A stretch of 64,000 nt of DNA from Aquilaria yunnanensis (Eukaryota > Streptophyta > Magnoliopsida > Malvales > Thymelaeaceae): assembly GCA_039654915.1 (NCBI GenBank), contig CM077599.1, positions 80,692,001 through 80,756,000 of the forward strand, given 5' to 3'. The notes beneath the pieces are model-generated. The model made no database searches, was not told the origin of the DNA, and was given only the letters and a program-made list of their open reading frames with translations. Each line of letters starts with the position of its first letter. Positions within the stretch are counted from its first letter, which is position 1. This document shows, piece after piece, positions 25,818-35,323 of the stretch. A program made the position numbers and the translations under genes.

Positions 25818-26363
25818 TGTAACACCCCCATATCCCATATGAGTGAATTGTAAGAAATCTTATGTAGATATATAGACTCTAGTTTCAGAACATAAGCACC
25901 TAGCGCTTATCATTTTCTAAAGGATAGTCTATGTAGTGTGGGCAAGTGTTCTATTGACCGGTTCTGGAATTGGGCCATTACAAATGGTATCAGAGCCGAC
26001 CTGGGATCACGATGGTGCGGTATAGTGGATGTGCACATGCATCGTCTACTAAGATTGATCCTAAATTTGAGATGCTACTTGGCCAATGGCTAAGTAGTCT
26101 AATTAGAGAGGTTACTTGGTACGGGGAACCAAGTGTTTCATTGACCCTAACAAGGACGTTGGGTACATAATGGGAGAGTTTGTAACACTCTCATATCCTA
26201 CATTGGTGAATTGTGGGAAGCCTTATGTAGATATTCTGCCTACATCACATGGGCTATCATTTGAAAAAGGATAAGTATTAGGTGCTTATGTTCTGGAGCT
26301 GGAGCCTATATATCCACATAAGGTTTCCCCCAATTCACCCATATGAGATATAGGGGTGTTACG
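25818..26363 (+). mobile_element. Miniature LTR element (TRIM-like) with one LTR copy inverted
   Basis: A 165-bp LTR (TGTAACACC...CATTACA, 25818-25982) is followed by a TGGTATCAGAGCC primer-binding site at 25985-25997 and a short internal region. A second LTR starts in direct orientation at 26181, after a purine tract. At about 26238 it switches into an inverted copy of the LTR that runs to 26363 and ends GGTGTTACG. An exact 5-bp duplication CTAAT (25813-25817, 26364-26368) encloses the whole unit. It encodes no protein. Confidence 0.7.
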
Positions 26364-26390
26364 CTAATTATCCATTATTTCTCCATCATT

Positions 26391-27700
26391 CAGATCAGCA
26401 TGGTGTAGATCTCATGTCACAACCTTTAGTAGAAGATAAGTACACAACATGGATCTTGTCTATAAGCATGGCTTTGGCCATCAAATATAAGAAAGGGTTC
26501 ATTGATGGATCTATCAAAAGGTCAACTAATAAGGTTGAAAAACAACAACAATGGGATTGCCGCAACATGCTAGTCAAGACATGGTTGTTGGGATCTATGT
26601 CAAAAGAAATTTTGGCAAGAGCTATTCATTGCAAAAATGCTAGAAGTATGTGGCTTGAATTACAAGAAAGACGTTTTCACACAAATACTTGTTTAGTCGT
26701 TCCACATAGAAAATGCAATCCATGACTGTGAACACGGGACTAGTTCCGTAACGCCATTCTTTACCAAACTCAAAGGTTTCTAAGATGAAAGATATACACT
26801 TTGTGAAATACCTCCTCGCAGCTATGAGGCAACCAAAAAGATCAAGGCCTACACAGAAAATGAGAAAACAATGAAATTTCTAATGAGACTCAAAGACAAC
26901 TATACTGCAATCTGAAATATGGTGGCAATGGATATTTTGAGTACTGCTACAAAAGAAATGCTACTGAATAAGGACAAGGGAGTTCAAAAGGGAATCATAT
27001 GGCTTCCATAAATGACAAAAGAGAGGCAACAACAACTAATTTCCCATTTATACAAGAGGATTGTCAACAACTCTTGAGTCTATTGAGCAAAACAAAAGCC
27101 ACAATAATTAACCAAGTTGGTAATGTTCCCAATCATGAACAACTCTCAAGTAGAGCATTTTCTTTATATTGAAATGGAAAAAAAAGCATGTGGATATTAG
27201 ATAGTGGTTCCATTGGTCACATATTTTGTACTCTTTTACTTCTCACATCATGAAAGCCTATTAACAACCGATTAGTTAAATTGCCGGATGGTACCTTGGC
27301 TTAAGCCACTCACATTGACAAAGTGATTTTCTCTCCCCATTTCATCCTTCATAATGTCCTATGTGTGCCATTCCTTTATTTGAATCTTATCTCCATTATT
27401 AAAATGACACTTGATTCATTTTATGTGACCATCTTTCTCAAAATTTTGTATCATATAGGACCTACATTTGGGGAAGATGATTGGGATCGGAAACAAGTGG
27501 CAGGGACTCTACTATCTCGACCAAAGATAGAAAGGAACATGCAACAGTGTTCACAGCCCGACTTAATGCCATTGGTATCAACGCCTTGGCCACGTCCTTT
27601 CCAAAAAAGTTTTCTCACCATTTTCTTTTTGTACAAATAAGGCGTGTGATGAAATTAAATGTTCTATTTATAGTTTTTCAACCAACCTGCTCAACCTACG
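26391..27700 (+). pseudogene. Ty1/copia gag-protease-preintegrase remnant
   Basis: The frame at 26414-26725 reads like the copia Gag N-terminal domain (LSISMALAIKYKKGFIDGSI, then CRNMLVKTWLLGSMSKEI and MWLELQERR). Near 27188 WILDSGSIGH is the aspartic-protease site region, and LPDGTLA and HNVLCVPFLYLNLISI follow. At about 27475-27600 GIGNKWQGLYYLD and WYQRLGH represent the GAG-preintegrase domain. Multiple stops and frameshifts break it, and integrase, RT and RNase H are missing, so it is a truncated fossil. It belongs with the primer-binding site at 24652. Confidence 0.8.
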
Positions 27701-28429
27701 GAACTATATGGACCGAACCGAATTGATTTAGTGGCTATGTGGGTTTATACAGGTAATGATGCGGTTTGGGTTTTAAAAATATAAAACTAATATGTATGTT
27801 GTTCAATTTGGGTTTCACTTTTAGAACCCAATTAACCTGAACTGAACCACAACCTTTACTAACTTTGGGAGAAAGTTAATCCCAACCCTTTTCCTACCCT
27901 AAGAAGATAAGCACAACTCTACACTAGCTAATGCCTTTGCTGAAACATGATTCTTGTTGGAGTTATTTTTTAAGTGCATAGCTATCACCACTGTAAACCA
28001 ATGTTCACAAGTATCATGATCTTATCGATGATCAATGATTTTTGAAAATAGAATGTAATATTGAGTGACACCATACAACTAACAATTAATCTAGTTAGTT
28101 AGAAATTTAGGCTAAGAGATCATGACACCATTCAAACCGTGAAAATCCAGCTTCTTACACCTATTTATAAGGCGTAGAAAAGACAAAGCATTTACAACAT
28201 CAATATTGAGTCCATGAACAACAAAATCCTTGGCTTGAAAGACTTTCTATTCCCGTGGTTTCTAAATGGGGCGCTAAATTAATATCTCCAAAAGTTATTT
28301 GCAATAAACGTGGGCAAGCAATAAATACATCTTTGGTGGTAGCCCTTTATGTGATTTGGTAGTTGTCTCATTTTGCGAGATGTGTACACTAAGTACGCCT
28401 AGTGTACCTAATTCAAAATGTCATATGAA
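27701..28429. other. Spacer downstream of the GDSL gene
   Basis: No coding sequence is seen. Bases adjoining 28429 should include the 3' UTR and polyadenylation signals of the minus-strand GDSL gene. I could not identify a specific signal with confidence. Confidence 0.5.
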
Positions 28430-30730
28430 TCATGATACGACTTTGTCTATGTATTTTTGGATGATTAACTTAATGAGAACCTTATAAGCATGCTCGGTGG
28501 GATGAAAACTGTCCCAAAACACATACTTTGAATCGTCGGCACATGTTGGAACAAGCCCATTACACAAGGCCGCTACTTCAATATATCCAGTCCCACAGCA
28601 TCCTTTTGTTGCCACTTCAAATCCTGAAAATGTATTTGAAAATTTCATGAGAGTGATATCGTTTACCGTCAGAGTTTGAAAAAACAAAACTATTTAAGAG
28701 TAATTTTTAACTTTTAATTTTAACAATTTAATCTGTATCATTAATGATTATTAAAAGCTGGCACACTAATCTTAAAAAACTCTATCCAAACGGACCCTAA
28801 TCTCATGTACATATAAATATGTTGTACGAACCATATTTTGGAGGGTCCCAAATGATGTCCAGAAGAGGATTGTACACATCGCCATATACAATTCTGCTAC
28901 TCGGGAGGCTTTTGGTGAGCAAATCCAGTCTCTTTGATAGTTTCTGATTGTACAAAGTTGCTGCGTGATTGTACTTGTCGACACAGCCTCTTCGAATGCC
29001 TCCAGCTATGGTTCTTTGAGATGGTAAACACCCAATTGGTGGCACACCCAACATCAAAATTCTTTTTACCCCAAGATCATACAACTCCTGCCAAGGCTCG
29101 TAATTAAATATATCGGTTTAAACATATGTAAACTTAAGTCTTGCGCCGCCAGCTTAAATGTCAAAGGTTCAACCCTTCCCCCCTCCCTCAATTTCACATA
29201 ATTGCATTTGATGCTAATTTGGTGCTCTTTCCGAACCCAAATAAGCTGACATTTCCCTTACTATAATGTAACTATATGCTTACTTCTAGTAACTAAATAA
29301 CAATATAAATTACAATAGTAAAATTTCGCGAAAAAATGGCAATAGATGATCAATTACCTTGGCAAAGTCAGCCGCAAAATTGACCACCAAACTGGTGTAA
29401 GTAGCAATGTCGTACATGTATTGTACGCCGGCACGGAAATAAGTGTTGGCAATGTCATTGGTGCCGGCGACCGCCACGAAGATGCTATTTTCTATGATGA
29501 ACTGTGTTCTGTTTTCCCCAACAAGGCCCTCCAACTTGCTTATGTACTCTTTGAAATATCCTAATTGTTCGGACATCGATCTAGCTTTCTTTTTTTTTTT
29601 TTTTTTTGTATTTGAAGGAAAAAATTACTTAGTAAGAAAACATTTACAAGGCAATTACTATATACATAAACAAATATGTTTTTTCTTGTACCGCTAATTT
29701 GGATGTGAGTGGATCATATCCAGCGCCACCAGAAGCAAAGGTCACGCCAGTTGGGAGATCATGCGGTTGCAAGCTTGGATCTAAATATGCCGGCAGAAGA
29801 TCTTTAATTCCCAGTTCTTCAGCTGACATGCACCAAAAAAATAAAGAACAAAAAAGGCCTTTTTTCAATTACTAGCTATTGAGGATAAGTATGAATCAAA
29901 GATTAATTAACCCTCCCTACAAGTTATGAACATTTACTGCTATTTATGGGCTTCAGCTACATAAATCCCGTCCTTTCATGACAAGCTCATCTGGAAATTA
30001 ACCCTAAAATTATAAGATCATATTATACTAAATCTTCTCAAATAAGTTTAAGAGTCTCCTTACTTTTCAAACAAACTGATATGTTTTTCTAATGTTACTT
30101 GTATCTGTGCCTTGACAGTTGTACATATGTTACGGTAATATAGATTATTACTCTAAATGTAAAAGTTTGTTCTTATAATGACGTGTTATGTACTTTTTAA
30201 AATGAGTTAGAAACAATTAGTATATAATTGAATATCCTAGATCTGCTTGTAAGACTTAAGTACAACTTCATTTGGAAATAGTGTCAACATTTAATTAGAT
30301 TTTGAGGTTAAAAAAACTATCATACAATAGCTTTTAGCGTAGAGATTTGAAAAACCTATCATAGTGTTTGATAATTTATTCCAACTTAACGCTAATTTTA
30401 GACGCTAGTCCCAAATGAAATCTATATAATTGAAAACTAAAAATCATTTTAAATATGACTATATACGCACAAACACACACATATAATACCTATTATGTCT
30501 CCCGGAACTCTTCCATTGGAAAATCTTCCGGTGGGAACTCCACCCGGCAAATCCTTCCCGTAAGGAGGGAAGTTACACTTAGCCTGTGTGATGAGACGGT
30601 TGTTGTTCCCGGCGTCGACGATAGAATCTCCGAATATAATCACGGCTGCAACTGTTTTGCCCTCCGGTAACTTCATTAGAGCTTTCGCTGTCAGGGAAGC
30701 CGAAAGGAGGAGGAAGAAGATGAGCAACAT
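28430..30730 (-). CDS. GDSL esterase/lipase (EXL-like), five exons
   Basis: This is a probable secreted serine esterase/lipase of the plant SGNH/GDSL family. Exons inferred from GT-AG junctions are 30730-30490, 29822-29692, 29588-29358, 29087-28832 and 28623-28430, and they join in frame to about 350 residues, the family norm. A signal peptide ([17 protein letters not shown]) starts the protein. Block [13 protein letters not shown] carries the catalytic Ser, ASGGAGYDP the oxyanion Gly, GTNDI the Asn, and [10 protein letters not shown] the Asp and His. I chose the ATG at 30730 over 30781 because it starts the signal peptide directly and a TATA box (30793-30800) lies only 12 bp before 30781. 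Exon 3 could begin a few codons later, because the acceptor follows a poly-A run. No disabling change was seen. The in vivo substrate is unknown. Confidence 0.9.
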
Positions 30731-30792
30731 TTGTTTCAGTTTGTTGAGTTCTCTTGATATAAACGTGGTTGTGTTTGGCATATGTGCGTGTG

Positions 30793-30800
30793 TATATATA
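30793..30800 (-). promoter_or_regulatory. TATA box of the GDSL gene
   Basis: TATATATA on the minus strand lies about 65 bp before the preferred ATG at 30730. This implies transcription starting near 30765 and a leader of about 35 nt. Only about 130 bp separate this TATA from the LTR of element A at 30932, so the original upstream promoter has been displaced or cut off. Confidence 0.6.
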
Positions 30801-31437
30801 AGCGCACAAGTTTTATGATAATTGTGGTTAGGATTTGAATACCCGACCCTACCCTATTCAATGGGTGGGTAGGATTTTTTTCCCATTACATAAATTTGGG
30901 GCGGATTTAAATTTTTTTTGTAATAGAATCCTGTTGACACCCAATTTCGTCCGGCTTTTTTTTTAAAAATTTTAAAAAAAACTAATTAAAAAAATTATTA
31001 TTATTATTATTATTATTGCTAAAAAATTTTAATTATGTTAATTAGTTTAAAATATATTTTTATTTTGAGAAGATTTGATTTAAAATAATATATGTGTGAA
31101 TATGTATGTGTTTGAAATAAAAATAAAATTTCAGAAAAAAATGACAAAAAAATTAAAAGTTTGAGGTAAAAATGACAAAATTGAGAAGTTTCGGACAAAA
31201 TTGACAAATTCTGAAAGTTTCAGGAGCTTTGGGTAATTTTTCGCGTCAATTTTGGGCCTAAACGGACGTTTCTAGCCCAAATTGACAGAAAACGTTAAAA
31301 TTGTCAAAATCAGAAGCTTCTGAGCTTATCCAGAGCTGGAGTAACGTAAAGGACTGAAACTGTCATTTTACCAATTTAAAAGATAAGTTTGATATTTTTT
31401 ATTAATTTATCCGTCCACATTTCAGCTAAGCTCCTTC

Positions 31438-31445
31438 TATAAATA
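31438..31445 (+). promoter_or_regulatory. TATA box in the LTR of element A
   Basis: TATAAATA lies about 500 bp into the LTR, and the same box occurs inverted in the LTR of element B at 49122-49129. It predicts transcription starting near 31470. U3 would then be only about 0.54 kb, and R plus U5 more than 3 kb, so all the repeated and structured LTR sequence would be in the RNA leader. Confidence 0.6.
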
Positions 31446-31635
31446 CCCACCCAAATTCAGTGCCGAACATATAGAAAATCAGAGAAAAAAGTTCAGAGCT
31501 CCGTTTTAAAAAAGATAAAATAGAAACCTTAGTCCTAGCCTCTCCTCCCTCTGCCAAAACAGTCCCAAAATTATTTTTTCTTACGTTTCGACTACCTTCT
31601 TCCTCCGTTTTCTCTTTCTTTCTTTTTCTGTCGCC

Positions 31636-31926
31636 GTCCTATCCCGCTGCCGTCGCCCTGCCGCCGCCGTCTCGCCGTCGCCGTCGCTCCTACACCGTCG
31701 CTGTCGCCGTCGCCGCCGTCGTTCCCGTTCCGCCGCCGCGCCCAGCAGTCCTGCCGTCTCGCGCCGCCGCACCCAGCCGTCCTGCCGCCGTCGCCCTGCT
31801 CCCTCGCCGCCGTCGTCCCGGCCGCCGTTACCCTCGCCGCCGTCGCCCCGCGCCCTCGTCGCCGTCGCCCGGCCGCCCTGCGCCCTCGCCGCCTCCGCCT
31901 GCCCAGCCCCGTCACCCCCCCTCCTC
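31636..31926. repeat. GC-rich CCG/GTC trinucleotide block in LTR A
   Basis: This stretch is built of CGCCGTCGCC-type units and is very GC-rich against an AT-rich surrounding. It gives open frames on several strands (Arg/Gly/Ala-rich), which I take as a composition effect, not genes. A diverged counterpart lies at 48640-48960 in LTR B. It falls just after the predicted transcription start. Confidence 0.7.
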
Positions 31927-32214
31927 CCTCGCGTCGCCTCTGATTCTTTCTCGAGATTCAATTTTAATTTTTAAGGGTAAAACGTCCTTTCAGTCCTTCA
32001 TCTTTTCAATTTCTTTCTATTAGGTCACTAACCTTTTTATTTTGTCTTTGCAGAAAATTAATTAACTAACTCATTTATTTTTTTTTACTTGTTTATTTAT
32101 TTGTTTATTATTGTTATTATTACTAACCTTTTTTTTTTTTTTGTTATTAGCAACTAACAACTAACTTGCTAATTTTTACTAACCTTTATTATTATTGTTG
32201 TTAATAATTAATTA

Positions 32215-32760
32215 AATTGTCTAACTTTTATTTTTGTTGTAATTAATTAACTTAATTAAACTTGGCTAACTTTTATTTATTGTTGTTAATTAATTAACTT
32301 AATTAAACTTGGCTAACTTTTATTTATTGTTGTTAATTAATTAACTTAATTAAACTTGGATAACTTTTATTATTGTTGTTAATTAATTAACTTAATTAAA
32401 CTTGGCTAACTTTTATTATTGTTGTTAATTAATTAACTTAATTAAACTTGGCTAACTTTTATTTTTGTTGTTAATTAATTAACTTAATTAAAATTGACTA
32501 ACTTTTATTTATTGTCGTTAATTAAATAACTTAATTAAACTTGGCTAACTTTTATTATTGTTGTTAATTAATTAACTTAATTAAACTTGGCTAACTTTTA
32601 TTATTGTTGTTAATTAATTAACTTAATTAAACTTGGCTAACTTTTATTATTGTTGTTAATTAATTAACTTAATTAAACTTGGCTAACTTTTATTTATTGT
32701 TGTTAATTAATTAACTTATTTAAACTTGGCTAACTTTTATTATTTTTGACTTAATTAACT
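32215..32760 (+). repeat. 47-bp tandem repeats in LTR A (about 11 copies)
   Basis: The unit contains TTAATTAATTAACTTAATTA, then AACTTGGCTAACTTTTATT and a short ATTGTTG spacer, with a period of about 47 bp. Copies differ by single bases and by TTATT length. The same array in LTR B (about 48065-48300) has only about five copies, so it is unstable in length. Confidence 0.85.
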
Positions 32761-33170
32761 TTTATTATTATTGTTAATAATTAATTTAATTAAATTTTGC
32801 TAACATTTATTATTTTTTTTTCAAGTGGATGGCCAAAAAGCCCCACTTTATTAATTTTTCTTTATATAATTTAATTTATTTAATTAACCTTTTACCCATA
32901 AATAAAAAAAACTAAAAGAAGATTCTTTTGTAATTAATTATTAAGGCTAATAAAAATTTAAAAGCCAATTATTTTTATTTTGGAATACATTTTTTATTAT
33001 TTATTTAAAGATAACAAAGTTAACTTTTTGTTAAAATTAATAAACAAACATGATTAAATCAATTCTTTTTAAATATTTTTTTAATAATGATATTTAAAAT
33101 AAAAATTCAAGAAAAATCCAATTAAAATTAATAACTAATTAAATAATTAAAATTTAACAAAAATTAAAAA

Positions 33171-34439
33171 TCCATGACCAAATGATCCGCCAGGATCCAT
33201 TGCTTGGAAATATTTTTAAATAAAGTATATAAATAAACTTTTCTTTATTAAAAATAAAATTTTGGGACTAATATATTAATTATTTATTAAAATAATAAAA
33301 TAATTTTATTTTAGTTTTCTTTATTAATAAAAAGAATAAAAAGAATAAAAATTTTGGGTTAATATTTTATTCAGTAATATTTTACTTATTTCTTTTAAAA
33401 TAATGAAAAGATATAACTTTTTGTTTCCTTTATAAAAATCTTAGACAAATGATTTCAAAAATAACAAAAAAATAAATAAAAAAAATAATTGAATTTCTCT
33501 TAAATATTTTAGACTTATTAATTAGATATATTTTCAGAGATATAAATTAAAATTAAAAAAAAAAAGAAGAAAACCTCCGCTTTATTTATTGTTATTTAAT
33601 TTTTCTTTATTTTATGGTTAAACTCGTTTCATTTAAAGAAATTAGCCATAAAAAATATATATATGTAAAATAAATCTGAACCATGTTGTTAAGTCAAAAA
33701 TATTTTTTTTTAATTCATGATATATTGGCTGGAAACTCTCTCGTGCCCGCTTTTGAGCTGCTTCACCTGGTGAAGAGGGTCTGGCTGAGTAACAACGCCC
33801 CGTACCATGATCAAAGATTTTTATTTTTTTAAACCCTTTGATTCCTTTAAATTAACTTCTTATTAAATAAAAATTAATTATTTTTTTTAATTCTTTTATA
33901 AATTGAGTAATTCTTTAAATAATAAATATCCTTCATTAAACAAGAAAAATCAGATAAGAAAAATAAAAGAAAGATAAAAGAAAAAAAAAAAGAAAAAAAA
34001 AGAAAAGAAAGAAAGAAAAGAATAAGAAAGAAGAAAAAAAAGAAATTAAAAGAAAATTAAAAAAGAAAAAAAAAAAGAAAGAAAGTAAAAAAAGAAGTAA
34101 AAATAAGAAAATAATTTTTTAGTTAGATTTAAAAATCATTCATGAACAAAAAAAATTACCATTTAAAAATTAATTCCATAATAATAAGAATTAAATAATT
34201 ATAATAAATTAAATCAATTTCCATATCCGGATGATCCGGCAGGATCTACGGTTTGGAAAATATCAAACTTTTTTTTAATAAATAAATTAAATAAAGAAAT
34301 AAAAATCCATATTTTTACAATATGGATAAAATTGTTTAAAATTTCACCAAATTCCGTGTCCAAATGACTCGGCAGAGTCCATGGTTCGGAATCAAAATCT
34401 TCCGTGTTCAAATGACTCGGCAGAGTCCATGGTTCGGAA
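33171..34439 (+). repeat. Four dispersed ~40-bp stem-loop repeats in LTR A
   Basis: The copies are at 33171-33208, 34219-34258, 34352-34391 and 34400-34439. Each has an outer stem TTCC(G/A)...(C/T)GGAA, a middle CC(A/G)...(T/C)GG pairing and an inner stem closed by a GGCA or GCCA loop. The inner stem is GACTC/GAGTC in two copies and GATCC/GGATC in the other two. Counterparts lie at about 46086, 46140, 46266 and 47689 in LTR B. Confidence 0.75.
33721..33820 (+). repeat. Conserved ~97-bp island in the LTR
   Basis: This non-AT-rich segment includes GTGCCCGCTTTTGAGCTGC and the near-palindrome TTCACCTGGTGAA. By eye it differs by one base from the inverted counterpart in LTR B (46662-46760), while flanking LTR sequence has many indels. 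Its function is unknown. A packaging, dimerisation or regulatory role is possible. Confidence 0.7.
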
Positions 34440-34707
34440 GTATCAAATTTTATCCAAATAAATTACCAAAATCCACATTTTCGACTAATTCAGTTAAAAT
34501 ATCTAAATTAACTGAAAAGTTTTAAAAGCAAAGTAAAACAAAATTAAAATCAACTAAGGTGCCAATTTTTGGGCGTTTTAACAAAGTTGTTTTAACGTAA
34601 CCGTACTCCCGAACCCCCGAACTCTCACAGACCATATTTTAGGTGACCAATCGACCTAGGTGAAACCGATTGGTGGCGACTCCAGAAAACCCGACGTTGC
34701 CACAGCT

Positions 34708-34725
34708 TGGCGACTCCGCTGGGGA
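34708..34725 (+). promoter_or_regulatory. Primer-binding site of element A
   Basis: TGGCGACTCCGCTGGGGA begins three bases after the LTR end. As I recall, Ogre/Tat elements use a TGGCGACTC-type site complementary to an arginine tRNA. The position directly after the LTR confirms that 30932-34704 is a 5' LTR in + orientation. Confidence 0.85.
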
Positions 34726-35323
34726 GATGACGTTAGTGAGTCGAACCTAAAGTTGATTTGTTTTGATTTACTTTGCTTATTATGTGGATTTTTATATGCT
34801 ATATTTACTTAGCAAAAATATGCATTATGCATTCACAATATGAAGCTCTATACCCGAGCTTCCTTAAATCAAACACGATTCTTTCTAAGCGGAATTGGTG
34901 TTGCTGTCCTTGTGAGGCCACGGTCTCCAAGCCTTCACCGGTTTCAAAGTAGCAAAGTAGTGTATTGCCTTCTGAGACGGTTAGTCTCTGCATGGGCCCA
35001 CGAAAAGCTACGACTCGAATTAATCCATTCCTTACATAAACCCTAGAGGGTAAGGAATCGGGCCGTCACTATGATTCAGTGACGGGATTCGGGAACTATC
35101 CCTTGCTTTTTTGATAAACCACCTTCTGCATGTAGAATTCCTTACTCTACCTTAGAACCAGCCATTAAGAATTTCCCATACCTCGGTTCCCATTTCCATA
35201 GGTTTTGTTTTATCTATATGTTTGATCCTATGTATTATTTTTTTACTAATTCTATTTTTCCTTATTTTTCCGGCATATACATTTCATCATTAAAGATAAG
35301 TATTTGGTGAAAGAACTATTATC
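34726..35323 (+). other. Untranslated leader of element A
   Basis: This is the stretch between the primer-binding site and ORF1. I see no gene in it. Short frames on both strands lack any motif. Confidence 0.6.

Larger units (their letters stand above)
30932..34704 (+). repeat. 5' LTR of Tat/Ogre-type element A
   Basis: The LTR starts TGTTGACACCC and ends GTTGCCACA, directly followed by a primer-binding site. An inverted homologue of the whole segment occurs at 45820-49655. Its layout is a short U3 with a TATA box at 31438-31445, a GC-rich block at 31636-31926, about eleven 47-bp AT-rich repeats (32215-32760), an ultra-conserved island (33721-33820), an A/G-rich tract (33957-34110) and four stem-loop repeats (33171-34439). 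At about 3.8 kb it is long, which is usual in this lineage. The expected 5-bp TSD copy on the left is AATCC (30927-30931). Its partner lies outside the window. Confidence 0.88.

Noticed and set aside
30730..30781. Upstream ATG at 30781 as the GDSL start
   Set aside because: It lies only about 12 bp from the TATA box and puts 17 hydrophilic residues before the signal peptide. The ATG at 30730 fits better.
31581..31961. Arg/Gly/Ala-rich open frames in the GC-rich LTR block (also 48567-49037)
   Set aside because: The CCG/GTC repeat lacks stop codons in most frames on both strands, so the frames are composition artefacts.
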